Positions 45,150-55,075 of a DNA stretch of 64,000 bases are shown in pieces. The notes beneath the pieces are model-generated. The model had not been told where the DNA came from. It was given only the letters and a program-made list of their open reading frames with translations, and did no database searches. Within the stretch, counting starts at the first letter, position 1, and every line of letters starts with the position of its first letter. The DNA comes from Salvator merianae (lineage: Eukaryota; Chordata; Lepidosauria; Squamata; Teiidae), in contig QVOM02000042.1 of NCBI GenBank assembly GCA_003586115.2, positions 71,360,101 to 71,424,100 of the forward strand, given 5' to 3'. The position numbers and the translations under genes are program-made.

Positions 45150-46051
45150 GTTCCTCTGTGGTTGTTGAACAGTCAGTGACTCTTTTGTGAAACACTTTGA
45201 GAACAAATTGCATGTATTCATCAGAAAAGTGACTCAGCTATTATTGCAGAGTCTGTGGAAGTTTCCCCTAAAACGTGAGAAGATCCAATCACTAAACCTC
45301 CCTTTTTGGGCAAGATATTGAAGCTTGTGTTGTAGGGATGTGCACAAAAAAAAAGTCATTTTCAATTTATTTCTAAATCAAAAATCTGAATTTTCAATTC
45401 ATCAGCAAATTCCATTATCGAAAAATGCATTTTTCGCCTTCGTTTTTCCATTGAAAATGCCATTTTCATGGATTAAACATAGTGAAAAAGTGTGAAAATG
45501 TGAATAGGCTTTTCCATTTTCGATTGAAAACCCATAAGTTCAAAAAAGTCATTTTCGTTTCGATGCAAAAATTTGTGAAAACGAATCTTCGAACAAATGT
45601 TTGAATACAAATTGAAATTTGCACATCCCTAGTGTGTTGGCTGATTAGATTCAGGTGCTACAGTCAATACCATCAACCTTCAATACCCATGGTATTCTTT
45701 TGAAGTGACTGTCTAAACTGGGTCTAGGTGAAACTGTGCTATGTTGGTTTGCCTCCTACTTGGATAGTCATACTCAGCTGATGTCCATCAGAGTCAAATG
45801 TTCTGCCTTGTGTGACCTGAATTATGGAATGCCTTAGGGTTCTTTGCATCGTTATTCAACATCTACATTAAGCTACAGGGTGAGGTCATCTGAGGTTTTG
45901 GAGTGTACTGTTAACAATATGACATGTCACTTTATATTTCTGTGACATCAGCTGCAGATATAACTGTTGATGTGCAATAATCGACTGGATGAGGGCCAAG
46001 AAATAGGTTCAGATAAGACTGAGAGTGTTGATTCATCTAATTGCTCATGAC
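45150..46051 (+). mobile_element. L2-like LINE RT fragment, interrupted by MITE
   Basis: About 45,178-45,260 reads DSFVKHFENKLHVF, like the linker before the RT in L2-type LINEs. After the MITE at 45,333-45,631, the segment from about 45,720 reads GLGETVLCWFASYLDSHTQ, then a degraded PQG stretch and SLYISVTSAADITVD. These follow the order seen in L2-type RTs. Multiple stops and shifts are present and the YADD motif is eroded. Old dead copy. Confidence 0.55.
45333..45631. mobile_element. hAT-like MITE, 299 bp copy
   Basis: Terminal TAGGGATGTGCA and TGCACATCCCTA are perfect inverted repeats. Flanking octamers TTGTGTTG and GTGTGTTG match at seven of eight positions, fitting a hAT target duplication. 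The interior is rich in CATTTTCRTTTT-like motifs. It splits the L2-like fragment. Confidence 0.85.
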
Positions 46052-46411
46052 TAGGGATGTGCACACATAGTTTTCAATTTGCACAAAATTTTCAAATTGT
46101 TTTTGAACAAAAATCTGTATTTTCGCTTTGTCAGTGAATTTTGTGGTTGAAAAATGCATTTTTCGCATTCGTTTCACATTTTTCACAATGTTTCCCATTG
46201 AAAATGTCATTTTCATGATTTAAACACAGCAAAAAATGTGAAAAAATATGAAAATTCAACAAATGTTGTTTTCGTAAAAGCAGAGGCTTTTTTTGTTTTT
46301 GATTACAAATTGTAAATGCAGAAAAAGTAATTTTTGTTTCAATGAGAAAATCTGCAAAAAAAGAAATTTTGTATGAAGTTTTGAAGGCAAATTGAAATTT
46401 GCACATCCCTA
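46052..46411. mobile_element. hAT-like MITE, 360 bp copy
   Basis: Same termini as 45,333 (TAGGGATGTGCA and TGCACATCCCTA). Flanks CTCATGAC and CTCAAGAA match at six of eight positions. The interior aligns with the 45,333 copy (AAAAATGCATTTTTCGC is shared) but with many differences. The open frame 46,131-46,406 on the minus strand is composition-driven. Confidence 0.85.
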
Positions 46412-46420
46412 CTCAAGAAT

Positions 46421-46487
46421 GGGCCTGTTCACACTTTATTCCACCTTAGAATGGACTAATTAACCCATTCTAAGGTGGAATAGACAT
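46421..46487. mobile_element. Hairpin MITE (CCTTAGAATGGGATAATTA family), copy 3
   Basis: GGGCCTGTTCACACTTT followed by TTCCACCTTAGAATGGACTA and its complement TAAGGTGGAATAG. The right terminus is missing, so it is a truncated copy of the family at 24,785 and 29,535. Confidence 0.65.
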
Positions 46488-49400
46488 GCTTGTGATTTAA
46501 CATGCAAGTATATTATCTAACTCAAAAAAATTACCTTTGATTCAGGAAAGTAGAAGGAAAACAGGTGGTTACTTTACTGATGCATACCAAAGATGCATCA
46601 AAGATAGCTGTAGTTAGCCACAATATCTAAATATATTATGTGCTAACAATTTTCTTGTAGTTGTAAAATAGTCAGAACGTTTTGGCTGGTTGTGCAATCT
46701 TTTTATATTGCTTCTCTCCACCTGAAGCATGGCACCCACTGTTTCAGTCACATGCAATTCATGCCCTGCAAAGTGGTGTCAGAATCTTGAGATAGAGGTC
46801 AGGATTCATTCAAACTTGGAAAGATTATTCAAGATTCCTCTTAGCTGGGTTTGAGCATGTGCAGGATGATTCAAAGTCTCTTCCACCTATTTTAATGTCT
46901 TTGTGACAAAGCTGAGGTTCTGAGGCATGGGCTTTGGCACATCAGTTCTGGCAGACCATCTGGTTGTGTATACATTTTGTAGGGGTTGGGATGATTTTTT
47001 AATTTTTTAAATTATTATTACAGCACAATACAGAGATATTTTTACTATTCACAGTCAAATAGTAGTAAACAAACAATTTGGTACAACTAGTTCCCTGGCA
47101 GCTTTGCTTTTAGGTGATCAGAATATGTGCAGACTATAATAACAGTATTACAAAAACATCAATGTTAAGGCTCTAGCATTTGTTTCTTATATAATACTGT
47201 AAGGCAGGTAACTATTAATCCGTTATCCATTGGATAACCCTTGCATCTGGGACATAATCATTGGGGAGCATAAGCATAGCAGCAGTTAGTGGGATGATGT
47301 TTTATACTTTTAAAAACACATTTTGAACTTGACTCTGGAATTTGAGGCCCCAGTCAAACAAATAGTCTGTCTGAACCCCACCCTACCAACTTTGGAAGCT
47401 CTGGCTTCAAATATGAGGGGAAATATAGTATTTTTGTCATTGTTGTTGTTCTGGCTGATTCTCAGATCCTTCATGAATAGAGTATCACCAAAAAAGAGAG
47501 GGGAGATTGTTTTGTTAGTGATGAAGGTGACTCCAGAACAGTGTACAGTTCAAATATGTCTTATACTTGTTAGCTGCTTTGACAACTTAATTCTGGGCTA
47601 CAAATTAAAATTCACAGATATGGTTCTACTTCTAACACATGAACATTTCTGTTTTGCTGGCTTCAGAGAAAATATATTTATGTGTACAAACCTATACCTG
47701 AAGTAATATGTGGAATTATTTGAGGACCTTGTCTTTTTTGACGTGCCACCCCAACTCTATATATGAAATTTCCTTCTCCTAAAGATCCACTTGTTTCAAT
47801 CTCAGTCTCTCTCCCAATACCTTTTTTTTTTTTTTTTTTGGAGGGGTTGATGATTAAAAATATATTTTATTTGCCCAGAGGTTCTAGATTTATGGTCATT
47901 TCATCCCAGCTTTATTATGGAAAGATTCCCATAGAAATGTCTGCCTTGTGAACATCTAAGAAAGCTAGTAGGAAGAGTTGCATTACTCTAGTAAGGCTTG
48001 AATTTGATCATAAATTACCCACCTCAAGTACTATCCCTGCATTAAAAGACCTTTAGTATGCCTTTGGCTACTTTTCACAATTGGTCTAACTTGAAATTTA
48101 GATATGGCAGGCAAAGTGGGGAGACAGTGAGGTTCGGAGCGACAGCTTATATAGGTTTCCGTGTTGCTAAACAGGGGATTGATTCCTTTAGCAAAATTTT
48201 GTATAGATATTCTCTCATAGCATTGCTCAAGGGTGGCAGTAATTTAGTTTTATAACAACCTCTTTTAGACACATATGTTGGCAAGAGATGTAATTTATTC
48301 ATGGGACCGTGAAGTTTTTACATACCGTCACATTGGCCTCCAGCGATGACTGGGAGCAGCTATTTTCCTAGCAAAGCGTGGAGAAGAAAAATCGGTATCA
48401 CACAGTGATGGGTCAGAATAGGTTTATGTTTGAGCACGTTAACAGGCCTCACTGTTATGAACTCTGCTAGGTTTTCCCTTTCTGTGGATAACTTGTTCTT
48501 TTCCAGAAAGGATAAAGGAAGGGAGATAAAAATATAAGACCTAGGGAAATGTCTTAATATTTTCCCATATAAATGCCTTGGAGCACTGACTGACCAAAGA
48601 AATCCTTATTCTTTGCAGACTACCACAGTTTTCCTAATTTAAGTTACCACATGGAAAGGTGTTTAAAGGACTTCCAAATTAAACTCAGCTGCTGCTTTAG
48701 CCATCAATAGTCAGTGATCCAATTAAACTATGCACAGTCATGGGAATGTGCCTGTTTATTGTCTTACTATGTTATTTTGTGAAGTGTTATATGTGGTGAT
48801 GATATAATAGTATTATTCATAAAACAGTTGCCTTTATTATCCTGGCACTGAGGGCTAGGGTTAGGGTTAGAGTTCTACCCTCTAAGTTGGAGATCTGAGA
48901 CAATGTCATTCCCTCCAGCATGGGAGGAAAACATTCTTTACTTCAAAAGAGCAGGTAACTTCAGGAGAAAGGTAGCTTGCTCAAGTTGGAGCAATGCAAA
49001 TAAGATTTTAATCCAAAATGATGCTTCACATGGCTGCAAGTGTGACTTTCATAGTTGTCCATCCGTATCCTCCTTGACCAAGCTGCCCCTTACCTGGAGT
49101 TACCTGTTCTCAACAAAGCAAGCAATTTGAATAATGTTTTTCTCCACACATATTTTCTGGACTGCAGTTTGTCTTTTGTTTGACTACTCATAACTGGCAT
49201 ATGATCTCTTTAATGTTCGGTAGCACAAGAACAGCTAGTAAAATGCAGGCAGTGGGGCAGCGATGGAATGACACAGTTTGAGCATCTTTCATTCCTCTGA
49301 ACTGACTTCTGACTCGTGACAGGGAGTATTCACCAATCACCGCATTCCCTCTCCTCCATTGTCCCATTGACTGCAATTCACTGGTCAGCAGCACTGTAAG

Positions 49401-50790
49401 ATCTCCATTTAGTGGTGTTGCCTTGCTCATTTAGGAATAGGTACAATCAACTTGTATTGATAGACTAGGACTCCCTCTGTAATACCACTTAAATTAATTA
49501 AAACACTTTGTGGTTCTCTTAAAAGCAGCAGCATGTTGCCTCCGTGGCTTCCACTGCTCCTGGCCACTAACATCATTGCCAGTAAACTTTCATTCCCTGG
49601 CTGTGATTTTGCTGGCCGGGGCTCTCGACACGTACTTAGCAATGCTCCCACATACAAGAAGGGTTTTTAAGGATTACTGATTTAGTTTAACTGATAATGG
49701 ATTGGAACTAATCCCAAGTGAAGGGAAGGCACTTGGCTGATTTCAATGCAAAGTTTATATATTAAAGTATAAAAGGCACACAGAAAATAAGCTTATTACA
49801 CAGCAAGCAGCAATAGTATTCAAAATTGGGTGAGTTAGTCAAACAGTAAACCAATTCAAACAGCAGTGGTGAAAGAACAGAGAAAGGAGACAAAGTGCGA
49901 TTATATCTGTGTCAGGGACAGGCTTTGCAGTAGAAAAAGTGGGCTTGTGTTGCTAAAAGATTCAGTTAGGATGGAGGAGACTGCTCAGACCTCTTCTTCC
50001 AGTCCCATAGTGACTTCAGGAGTGATTTCATCAAAAGCCTTCATGAAGCAGAAATCTACTGATAACAACAAGCATATGAGGTTCAGCTTCTTGCAGAGAT
50101 GGGCCAAAGTCCAGCAGTTGTTGAAAGAAGGATATAGTGTACTGCAGCACAAGCCAAGGATTAGAGTTCACTCTTGTAGAAAAGATGAAATGGACTTTGG
50201 GAAAAAAAACAAAAGACCATAGTTTAGCATTTGGGGGGATGGAGTGGGTCCCAGGCAAGCCAAGGACCCACAGTTCAGCTCTTGAAGTAAGGATGGAGTG
50301 GACCTTTGGGAAAGACAAAAAACTACCCAAAAGCCACTGAGTGGAGAGGGGGACCTATTCTTATAACCAAAAGCTGGAATGGGCTGGAAACTGGACTGTT
50401 CAGGCAGGAAATAGACTAAACAAGGAAACTGAGTAACATTCAAACTGTCCAGGTCATATAAATAAATTACATTAATCCAATCAGTTTGGGCATCCACATT
50501 ATCATGTTAGTCTTTACAGTTGTTCCTGTCCATAGCATGGACTGAACAGTTTGTCACTTTCCTGCAACAAGTTGATAGTATTACATCTTTTCAAGGCACA
50601 AAAACAGGTTTTAAGAAAAGGGGCTTCAGACAGGAAAAACAGACATTGTTGAAGATTTTGAGTCAGCAGATCTTTGGAGTGGGAGGAAGTGCAACATGAT
50701 ATGGTGGGTGCAAACCCCATTTTTTTCTCTTAGCCACTCAGTTTTTAATGTGTCTTAATTTCTGTTTTGTTTTGCTTTTACTGTTTTTAT
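46488..50790. other. No gene recognised
   Basis: Non-coding. A poly-T run lies at about 47,822-47,839 and a very short telomere-like GGGTTAGGGTTAG at 48,858-48,870. Overlapping frames at 49,866-50,497 on both strands have no domain. Confidence 0.5.
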
Positions 50791-50794
50791 CTTT

Positions 50795-50876
50795 GTTTTT
50801 AATAACCTGTAAACTACTTAGAAATTTTTTAAGGGAAAGCAATATAAACATGTCTTAAGTAAATAAAAAAAAAAAA
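50795..50876 (+). mobile_element. LINE/SINE 3' tail (plus) with poly-A
   Basis: Reads CCTGTAAACTACTTAGAAAT, then a GCAATATAAA block and AAATAAAAAAAAAAAA. It resembles a diverged plus-strand form of the tail module found reversed at 54,940. Only the 3' end is visible. Confidence 0.4.
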
Positions 50877-51225
50877 TGGTGCTTAGACATTAGTGCAAGT
50901 TCCACTAACTGAAAATGGTCCTTAACACTTTCCAGATCATGTGCCCATTTGGAGAAAAAGAAAGGAGCACATTGCATAGCAGGATCATCTCCTGTGCTTG
51001 AACACACAGGGCCACCAGCAGTGAACACAGTGGACCAAAGGAGGTCTTCTCAAGTGGTGGTGCTGTGGTGGTGGAAAAGCTTACACAAGGGTTGGGGTAA
51101 GCACTCTTCCAAGTGCTTAGTCTCATTCTTCCTGTACAGGGCTCTACTGAGTGCTTATGGTGGGATGGCAGCTGGCTACATTTGGGTCTGTGCAGATGTC
51201 ACACTCACCCAGTACATCAGCCATG

Positions 51226-51238
51226 CCAGATGGAACAC

Positions 51239-51239
<1 letters not shown>
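51226..51239 (+). repeat. Target-site duplication, left
   Basis: CCAGATGGAACACT, exactly repeated at 52,880-52,893, bracketing the L1-derived element. Confidence 0.93.

Positions 51240-51269
<30 letters not shown>
51239..51269 (+). repeat. (TTA)n / (TAA)n tail of L1-derived element
   Basis: About ten TTA units on the plus strand, forming the 3' tail of the minus-strand element. Confidence 0.93.
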
Positions 51270-51271
<2 letters not shown>

Positions 51272-51686
51272 TTTATTTTTATTTTTTAAGGATATATAAA
51301 ATTACACCAAGTAATTCATGATTTATCAACTAACATTTTTAACTACCGACTTCCTAATTCCCATATTTCTTCTATATTTAATACCCCCCAACCACCCAGT
51401 TCTTTTCTTCTACCAACATCCCAACATTCTTCTTTTTCTCTTCATTCTTTCCCTCCAGCAAACACCAATCCACTTTCCACGTACACTTTCCGGATCTTGC
51501 AAAAGTTCAGTAGAGGGTTTCCAGTTATCACCAAAGTCTATCCACTGCCTTATTTTTCTGTAGATTATTATATTTATCCAATCTCTGCAAGCTCTCAACA
51601 TCTTCTTCTCATATCAGTCTTTCAATGATTTGGCTTCTGCCCATTATTCTACTAAGCCACTTCTTAAGTTCCCCCTTCTGATTCCT

Positions 51687-52121
51687 TCAGGGTTTTGTTT
51701 TGTTTTTCTTCTTCTTTCTCGTTCTCCAATCCTTTCTTTGTTTACACCAGAAATGTTGTTTATTCACAGTGAATCTTTGCTGCTTCCAAATATGGGTTGT
51801 TTCCGTTATTATTCGCCTCATATGTTCCTTCCTCCCCTTTAAGATTTTTTCCAAGGCTTCCTTCAGTGAAAAAGTATAACCTTGAACTGTTATCAGTAGT
51901 AGAGAGAACTCGTCTTGTCTTGTAGTCTGTATTTCTTGAGCCATAAATTTTGTCTGAGGAATTTCTGCCTTGAAATCGTCCAGTTTCAAAGCCTTATCCT
52001 TTGTTTCATGAAGTTCAGTGCGTATAGCACCTATTTCATTTTTAAGGACTTGTCTTAATCTCTCAAAAGTCAGCCCCTGCATCTCAAAGGAACTCTGCAT
52101 TTCTTGAAGAATAGCATCCAT
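51687..52121 (-). CDS. Putative coiled-coil ORF1-like protein, 144 aa
   Basis: Starts at a true ATG (52,121) with MDAILQEMQSSFEMQ and continues through LRQVLKNEIGAIRTELHETK, a Leu/Ile/Glu/Lys pattern that suits a coiled coil over about residues 1-75. This is the arrangement of the N-terminal part of L1 ORF1p. The tail is very basic and ends KKKKNKTKP. I cannot see an RRM or the ORF1p C-terminal domain, so RNA-binding is unproven; the basic tail might serve. It is the only sizeable minus-strand ORF starting within the element body. It could be a decayed ORF1 or a shortened but maintained protein. Confidence 0.55.
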   Translation of the reverse strand: MDAILQEMQSSFEMQGLTFERLRQVLKNEIGAIRTELHETKDKALKLDDFKAEIPQTKFMAQEIQTTRQDEFSLLLITVQGYTFSLKEALEKILKGRKEHMRRIITETTHIWKQQRFTVNKQHFWCKQRKDWRTRKKKKNKTKP

Positions 52122-52559
52122 TTTTTAAAGAAGTAAATCTGGCTGGAAGCCACACTGTTCATTTTTTTCTAGTTGCATGTTTTTCTTCTCAATATCTGGT
52201 TTAAAACTTGATTCTCTGAAGAAGCCCTCTAATAAATAAAGGCTTTTTTTTTTCTTCTCTTCCTTTGTCTTAATTAAACCGAACTCCCATATCCGTGCAG
52301 TCTGCTTGTTTGTTTAGCTGATAAGCACAGCTCAAATGCAATTTAATAAGATACTGAAAACCCCGTCATGTCCGAGGAACAGAACTTTGAATGATTTATC
52401 TAAAAATTTCACAGCCTTTGCAAATACTTTAACATCTTGCTGAATTACGATGTTTAAACTTTCAGCATACATTGTCCAAACTGTAATTGTAGAGGTTTTT
52501 TTTTCCTTTTATTTGCTTTTCTTAATGCTTATCTTAGTTTTAATGTCTTCATTAATTAA

Positions 52560-52879
52560 AAAGGAGATCAGCCGAACTTACGGTCCTGAAGACGAAAGTC
52601 TTGAAGATGAAACACAACGTGACTCGGGAATGTTGACAAAATTCCCCCAGCTCCTTTGTCTCCTCCGTGTGCGGATTGCCACGAATCTCTCGCCGCCCCC
52701 GCTGGCGGGAGACTTGATGGAGCTCAAATGAGGAATCCCTCCGCCTCCTTGTCACTCAGGGAGATGAAATCTTCTGACAGAGGGGGTTTGAACTCCCTTC
52801 TCTGTCTCCTCACGTTGCGGTTTGTTTAGAGGAAAAATCCTCTCAGCAACTACATTCGGCCATCTTCCCCGGAAGTCTC
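52560..52879 (-). promoter_or_regulatory. L1-type 5' UTR / internal promoter candidate
   Basis: The first 320 bp of the element on the minus strand hold AAGATGGC at 52,859-52,866, matching a YY1-like site at the L1 start, and a CpG-rich portion around 52,660-52,745. L1 promoters lie inside the 5' UTR, so this is a natural place for one. Activity is inferred. Confidence 0.45.
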
Positions 52880-52893
52880 CCAGATGGAACACT
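52880..52893 (+). repeat. Target-site duplication, right
   Basis: The second copy of CCAGATGGAACACT. Confidence 0.93.
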
Positions 52894-53274
52894 CTTGAGG
52901 GTCAGCTATGACACCATAATGGTGCTGTGTGAACCCAGCCCAAGCTGCCACAATTTCCCTGCTCTGTAGTTTTTCATTGCCAACAAAGACTTGAGTAAAT
53001 AATTTTGAACTACATAGCAGTTTGTAAGAACCACACTACAGTGTTGTAAAAAGCACAACTGTACTACTATAGGCACAGTGGGTATATAAAATTGTGTTGA
53101 AGGATACAAATCATGTAAACAGATTTTAAAAAATATTACTTCTTCAGTACATATGGAGCCAGATTTCATATCAAGATTTATGTAATGCTGACTTCTTTTC
53201 TCTCTCTCTCTCTCTCTCTTTGGTGGACTATTGTTGCTGGTTATTCCCACTTTCAACTTAAGTACTGTGTTAAA
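52894..53274. other. No gene; (CT)n tract
   Basis: Non-coding. A CT tract at about 53,199-53,219 precedes the (AAG)n array. Confidence 0.55.
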
Positions 53275-53411
53275 AAGAAGAAGAAGAAGAAGAAGAAGAA
53301 GAAGAAGAAGAAGAAGAAGAAGAAGAAGAAGAAGAAGAAGAAGAAGAAGAAGAAGAAGAAGAAGAAGAAGAAGAAGAAGAAGAAGAAGAAGAAGAAGAAG
53401 AAGAAGAAGAA
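53275..53411 (+). repeat. (AAG)n microsatellite, 137 bp
   Basis: About 45 uninterrupted AAG units. All three frames and the antisense give long Lys, Arg, or Leu homopolymer open frames that are artefacts. Confidence 0.98.
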
Positions 53412-53640
53412 ACAACAGATTTTTGGTGCAATCCTTAAGAAAAAAGTCTATTTCCTCATTCCTTAACATCTAATTTCTCCAAGAAGCTGCTGGTGACTGA
53501 TTTTTTTTTTCCTATCTATGTTGCAACTACAAAATACTTTGAAATTTTTGTAGGTGCTTTGGGTTTCTCATCTAGCTGAAATGACATGCACAAGAAGCAT
53601 ATCTGGGGAAGCCATGGCCATTCTGCATATTCTTCATAAA
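53412..53640. other. No gene recognised
   Basis: Unremarkable non-coding sequence. Confidence 0.45.
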
Positions 53641-53643
53641 AGA

Positions 53644-54063
53644 TGCCTCCAGATGTGGGCTAGAACCTGTGAGTGTCCCAGGACTATACTGAGAATGCCA
53701 CATATAATTGTGGCATTCCTAATATAGTCCCGGAATACCAAAGTGGTATCCCATAATATTGGTATTATGGGAAGTCCAGCAATGATGCTGAGTTTCCAGT
53801 AATAGTGATGCTGTTTACCAGTGTGCTGCCTTCTTTGATGCTCTTGCTCTTCTAGGTAGCAACCCAGAAGCCACCCACCCAAAAAAACAAACAAAGGACA
53901 GGCACTTGGCTGGCTTCCAGGAAGCTGCAAGAGCAATGATAACAGAAGAAGCCAGTAGATACATGTGAAACCCCATGATTGCTTCCCGCATTTGGCAGGG
54001 GTGACAAGAGGCAATCAAAGGATCTTCTTTAGACCCTGCAGTTGTTTCTAGCTGTTTGGAGGC
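53644..54063. mobile_element. Possible MITE with internal hairpins
   Basis: The left GCCTCCAGATGTGGGCTAGAA and the complement of the right end, GCCTCCAAACAGCTAGAA, look like inverted ends. Inside, GACTATACTGAGAATGCCAC pairs with GTGGCATTCCTAATATAGTC at 53,680-53,729, and two smaller stems follow. No target duplication was found, so the call is tentative. Confidence 0.4.
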
Positions 54064-54503
54064 AACCCCCAAACCCCTGAGCAGTAGTAATCAAATTGAA
54101 TATGGTTCTCAGCTATAACCATGCCAGCTGAGCATATTAATTTCATGGTCACTGCTGCAGAATGTGGAATAACTTATAATTCAGCTTAGATGGTTAACAA
54201 AAGCATGGAGCCTTTTTGATTTGTAAGCATTGTAGGCAGCAATTCAGTACTGGCCTTAGATGTTGGCGAACATGCTTTGATGCATTGCAGATTAAGCACC
54301 ATTAACTGCCCTCACAATCTAACAATGAATTGCTACCTCACTTCACCCCACCTCCTGCCATCAAACCCACTAAACTGGAGTCAATCACATATAGCTGAAG
54401 ACTAGATTTCTATAACCATGGGACAGAAAAGACCTTAGAATTTACAGTTTAGAAAATTTGTGAGTAATCGTGATAGATTATACCTGCCAAGGTGTATAGG
54501 AAA
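54064..54503. other. No gene recognised
   Basis: No motif or repeat family seen. Confidence 0.45.
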
Positions 54504-54920
54504 AGTTAGGCCATTTCTGCACTCACATTGCTTGGAGGGGTTTAACTATTCCACTCAGGTCTGTTCCAGGCTATCACAAGGGCAGTGACGCTGTCCATAC
54601 TGGACCAAAACTGGCAGTAATGCAGAGGCACTATTGCTGTTCTGGCCAAGCAACTGACTCTCCACCCATAGCACCACCTATCTCTGCCAGCAATTGGCTC
54701 AGGCCCCATCACTCATACTTTGTGTCTGGTGCACAAGGGAAGGGTGGTACATAATATAAGCTTTGAAGGTACAGCACCTATTTCTGGGTCAGGGGTTCAA
54801 AAATTCAAAGTTTTCATCAGCTTCAAAGATGGGGCTGCAGCATTTTCCTTCTTCCAGACCAGGTGCAGAAGCACTGATGCCCGGACTGGAACAGATGGCA
54901 ATAATATGGTTGTTGTCCTA
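54504..54920. mobile_element. Harbinger-like MITE, left end and body
   Basis: Starts at TTA followed by GGCCATTTCTGCACTCAC, close to the family end at 14,980. The phrase ATGTGGATGAAGCTTACTAGG at 55,120-55,140 resembles the right-hand part of the 8106 element, so the copy may extend to about 55,190 with a SINE tail inserted in it. The right end was not located. Confidence 0.45.
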
Positions 54921-54939
54921 TATTATTGTTGTTGTTGCT

Positions 54940-55075
54940 ATTGTTATCATTATCATTATTATTATTGATTTCAATTTCTACCCCGCCCTATACCAAGAGG
55001 TCCCAGGGTGGCTTACAAAAACATACAAAAAACTATTGCAATAAAAACACTATAAAACATTTTAAAACACCATAA
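54940..55075 (-). mobile_element. LINE/SINE 3'-tail module (minus)
   Basis: (ATT)n followed by TTTCTACCCCGCCCTATACC and CCCAGGGTGGCTTACAAAAA. Its reverse complement is the TTGTAAGCC...GCGGGG...TATAAA type of tail that also ends the tRNA-SINE at 60,770. Confidence 0.6.

Larger units (their letters stand above)
51240..52879 (-). mobile_element. Full-length L1-derived non-autonomous element (ORF1-like only)
   Basis: A 1.64 kb minus-strand insertion bounded by a perfect 14-bp duplication and ending in an AT-rich tail with (TAA)n, as produced by L1-type target-primed reverse transcription. The 5' end begins GAGACTTCCGGGGAAGATGG, and AAGATGGCCGAAT recalls the start of mammalian L1, where it includes a YY1 site. 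A roughly 760-bp leader with CpG-rich parts precedes a 144-codon ORF. About 450 bp follow it with no RT or endonuclease. The layout resembles HAL1 (half-L1) elements of mammals: an ORF1-type protein without ORF2. Alternatively it is an internally deleted L1. Being complete, with only a few eroded parts, it looks relatively young. Confidence 0.8.

Noticed and set aside
48855..48874. Interstitial telomeric repeat (TTAGGG)n
   Set aside because: Only about two to three units, easily produced by chance. Not evidence of a fusion point.
52906..53473. Open frames of poly-Leu, poly-Lys and poly-Arg
   Set aside because: They are readings of the (AAG)n tract with no other protein signal.
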